Source of the DNA: Parapedobacter lycopersici_A | Lineage (GTDB): Bacteria; Bacteroidota; Bacteroidia; Sphingobacteriales; Sphingobacteriaceae | DNA length: 64,000 nt | Direction: 5' to 3' | NCBI RefSeq assembly: GCF_040395035.1 | Contig: NZ_JBEBRB010000002.1 | Span: forward strand, 52,063 to 116,062 | In this document: positions 62,501 to 64,000 of the stretch, one piece after another | How positions within the stretch are numbered: position 1 is the first letter of the stretch | How the letters are laid out: every line of letters starts with the position of its first letter | Program-made: the position numbers and the translations under genes | Notes under the pieces: model-generated | What the model saw: only the letters and a program-made list of their open reading frames with translations | Databases searched by the model: none | Told to the model about the DNA's origin: nothing

Positions 62501-64000
62501 CGATACGCTGTCCATCGCCGTGAAGACAGGCTTTGACAGCACTTATGTACTGGAAAGCAATACGGATGTAAGCCCGGAATTCATGACATTTTCCGAATTC
62601 AGGCAGATCAGCCGTCCGATTACCGAGCGTGACCGGGGTGGACTGGGTTTTCGCTGGATTTATGTACGCAACAACCGTGTATATACCGCCGAACAGCAGA
62701 TCGATGTTCCGTGGTCAAATCGCGACCTTCAGCTGGAGTGGGCAACCCACCGTGATAAATTATTACCCGGCGCGCAGGAAGAGTGGCGGCTCACGATCAC
62801 CGGCGATAAAAAGGATATTGTTGCCGCAGAAGTGGTAGCAGGCCTATATGACGCGTCGCTGGACGCCCTGAAACCGCATAGCTGGTCATGGGATAAACTA
62901 TCACCAAACCGTTACCTCAACGGCTATTGGAATGTACAGGGGTTTGATGTGAATTATGGTTCCTTGTGGCTGAATAACCTAAATGGCAACCGTCCGCAAA
63001 GTTATGACAAACGCTACGATCGGCTGTTCAGCTACGCATCGGTCTTATATGGTAGAAACTTACGGTTACGGGGTGCTACCCGTATGGCCACGCCCGAGGC
63101 GGTCCCGGTGATGGAAGAACAAAGCCTTGCCGAAGGAATTGCGGGAAAAGCCAGCGGCATACAGGCATCAGCGGATGCCGCCACTGCCGGCTACGGTGAA
63201 ACCGGTGACAGTGTTGCCAATCAGGTCGGCGCACCTCCGGCGGAAGCTGCGGAGACCACCGTACCCGCACGCACCAATTTACAGGAAACGGCATTTTTTC
63301 TTCCGGAATTAACCACGGACGCGGAAGGCAATGTATCCATCAGGTTCACGATGCCCGAGGCGCTGACGGAGTGGAAATTAATGGCACTTGCTCATACGAC
63401 GGACTGGAAAACCGGCTACCTGGAGGGCACAGTAAAAACCCAGAAAGACCTGATGGTAATGCCCAACCTGCCCCGTTTTCTCCGTCAGGGCGACCGGGTC
63501 CGGATCAGTGCCCGGATCAGCAACATCAGCACAGCGGCATTGGACGGTGTCGCCCAGCTAACGCTGCTGGATGCGACCACCCTGGAGCCAGTGCAGGGCT
63601 TTGGTCAGGGGGTTATGCAGCAGGACTTCACCATTGCCGCCAGTCAAAGCACGGCGGTGGATTGGATGCTGGATGTTCCCAACGACTATTATACGCCGGT
63701 AGTTGTACGCATTACCGCCCGGGCAGGTAATTTCACGGATGGTGAAGAAAACACCCTACCTGTAATCACCAACCGCATGCTTGTAACGGAAACCCTGCCG
63801 TTACCGGTCCGCGGCAATGAAAACCGGACCTTTACCCTGCCCAAGTTACTGGAGGGCGGAAGCAACACCTTAACGCATCATGCGCTTACAGTGGAATTCA
63901 CCGGTAATCCGGCATGGTATGCGGTGCAGGCACTTCCCTACTTAATGGAGTATCCGTATGAGTGTGCCGAACAGGTGTTCAGCCGGTTCTATGCCAATGC
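59556..64000 (+). CDS. Alpha-2-macroglobulin-family protein with thioester motif (3' truncated)
   Basis: The first 1481 codons of a giant exported protein; the frame stays open to the window edge. A signal peptide (ALLVMTIAITSLTMAQ) is followed by a Bacteroidota-type N-terminal helical region and macroglobulin domains, with the signature FTDRGIYRPGQTIYFKG (MG domain, about residue 595) and FRQGDRVRISARI later. The thioester motif C-A-E-Q is at bases 63963-63974 (residues 1470-1473) in YPYECAEQVFSRFY, so it can in principle trap proteases covalently. There is no lipobox, and no penicillin-binding protein 1C gene is in view, a usual partner in Proteobacteria. Probable role: periplasmic protease trap. 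Confidence 0.93.
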   Translation, partial: MIRNLFALLVMTIAITSLTMAQQESANHSFEPAWKQIDSLMDKGLPQSAAKVAQGILATAQAKKDSPNTIKAELFLISVGNTVQENAAISHIQRIDSIIGESTGAEKALWQSINAAYYWQYYQRNRWTILDRTPLVGTPPADIATWDAAAFIARASELYLASIIDREMLQAIPVERYAPLLVDGKNTRHLRPSLYDFLAFRAIEFFQNDEKDVIKPAYQFQIDGTLWFESAARLAEVKVNPVNPEALHFRALHTYQQLLAFHLHDKNPEALIDADLQRLAFVHQYAVHPQKDSLYLQALRLLEQRYSAVPAGAQVTYRKLEFLYNSRSNSSADTLDLPALKKQLDLLIERFPTAEGAVNAAQLRYELTSPSVGLQSESVILPDENSKVLVTYRNLNRAFLRIYRLPASQDSRRQGLSDEEQARLLKSKPLRTWDTDLPGAADLNEHRIELKIAPLPAGSYLLVISAKPEFGTDENALHAVPFQVSDASVIFQNTGQGNWLVALHRKSGMPLRGAQVIFWGNNWDSKTRKYEYSKLGQSRTDEDGKALITDSGIKSRQIDRISLVYNNDTLQTDGYFYVQNDSGNPEKFHRQTFLFTDRGIYRPGQTIYFKGILVAHDNQRKSNAVLANVKREVTLYDANDQKVTSLELTTNGFGSFSGKFTAPESGLTGQMRIADENGTVYFSVEEYKRPRFQVSFDTVKSAIALNDTVVFSGRAQAYAGNDISGAEVKYRVVRRARFPYFWAFRRWGQPRSPEMEITNGTVFTQADGSFEISFTTIPDKQIDPETLPVFTYSVYADVTDINGETQSGNQDVNAGYRSLQIQANVAEQLDVRKVHQLTVQTQNLNQVPVPTEVSISIVPLRFPGKLYRERRWEKPDQHLLSESEFRNAFPDDEYENEADYTYWPSEPSIYQATLNTAKQTVLELPASLWKKEGWHVIELKATDTRGGTVTEKKYIYASDPVASAKAQSAFSVNLQEHALRPGDTLSIAVKTGFDSTYVLESNTDVSPEFMTFSEFRQISRPITERDRGGLGFRWIYVRNNRVYTAEQQIDVPWSNRDLQLEWATHRDKLLPGAQEEWRLTITGDKKDIVAAEVVAGLYDASLDALKPHSWSWDKLSPNRYLNGYWNVQGFDVNYGSLWLNNLNGNRPQSYDKRYDRLFSYASVLYGRNLRLRGATRMATPEAVPVMEEQSLAEGIAGKASGIQASADAATAGYGETGDSVANQVGAPPAEAAETTVPARTNLQETAFFLPELTTDAEGNVSIRFTMPEALTEWKLMALAHTTDWKTGYLEGTVKTQKDLMVMPNLPRFLRQGDRVRISARISNISTAALDGVAQLTLLDATTLEPVQGFGQGVMQQDFTIAASQSTAVDWMLDVPNDYYTPVVVRITARAGNFTDGEENTLPVITNRMLVTETLPLPVRGNENRTFTLPKLLEGGSNTLTHHALTVEFTGNPAWYAVQALPYLMEYPYECAEQVFSRFYAN

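Overview
The window is a 64 kb piece of a Bacteroidota chromosome with roughly balanced GC. It is most likely from a sphingobacterium-like genus (Pedobacter/Parapedobacter/Sphingobacterium group). Support comes from GldC (gliding), the type-B IleRS followed by a zinc-finger-degenerate DksA-like protein and LspA, the run parA-parB-DUF5683-dapB-lepB, a two-subunit M16 peptidase pair, and at least a dozen intergenic TAnnTTTG boxes, the -7 element of the Bacteroidota housekeeping sigma factor. The genus is an inference; the phylum is well supported.

Layout. 1-937: 3' end of prfA, then tRNA-Asp with a textbook promoter and terminator. 1002-1550: an AT-rich GNAT gene, probably acquired. 1670-8945: a leftward four-gene operon (two amidohydrolase-like proteins, a heparinase II/III protein, a transglutaminase-like protein) that looks catabolic but has no SusC/SusD. 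9175-13252: DUF1801 protein, M49 peptidase, MocR-type regulator. 13375-15659: ilvE-SDR-DinB, divergent from the MocR gene. 15698-21557: Kup, 2H phosphoesterase, ECF sigma factor, glyA, a small membrane protein and an IscA-type protein. 22078-29095: ileS-dksA-like-lspA-M28 peptidase-RmlD-like-thioesterase. 29098-31942: leftward EVE protein, gldC, small membrane protein, DEAD-box helicase, Zn-ribbon protein. 32085-43356: GT4, M16 pair, FMN reductase (-), parAB-DUF5683-dapB-lepB, pdxJ (-), cdaA. 43651-48796: DUF4091 glycosidase-like lipoprotein with a FucP-type transporter, DinB protein, sensor kinase. 48964-55715: gltX, then a Snf2 helicase and a Pif1-like helicase on the minus strand. 56292-59340: feoA-feoB-small Cys-rich membrane protein, cupin. 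59556-64000: start of an alpha-2-macroglobulin-type lipoprotein-like giant gene that runs off the window.

The most unusual feature is not a gene. Two intergenic regions (21658-21902 and 56024-56101) contain arrays of short cores repeated at exactly 11 bp. In both, the cores face opposite ways on either side of a small palindrome or hairpin: TTCG to the left and CGAA to the right in the first, TGAGTCC and GGACTCA in the second. The cores differ, but the period and the mirror architecture are the same, and both lie upstream of a rightward operon (ileS, feoAB). I know no named element with this design. It is the best candidate here for an undescribed system.

Other points worth following are a 19-bp DtxR-like palindrome against the feoA -7 box, a 50-bp-period duplication that has created a 17-codon leader ORF ending on the gldC start, near-leaderless gltX and parA, and an amidohydrolase paralogue that lacks its metal-binding HxH motif.
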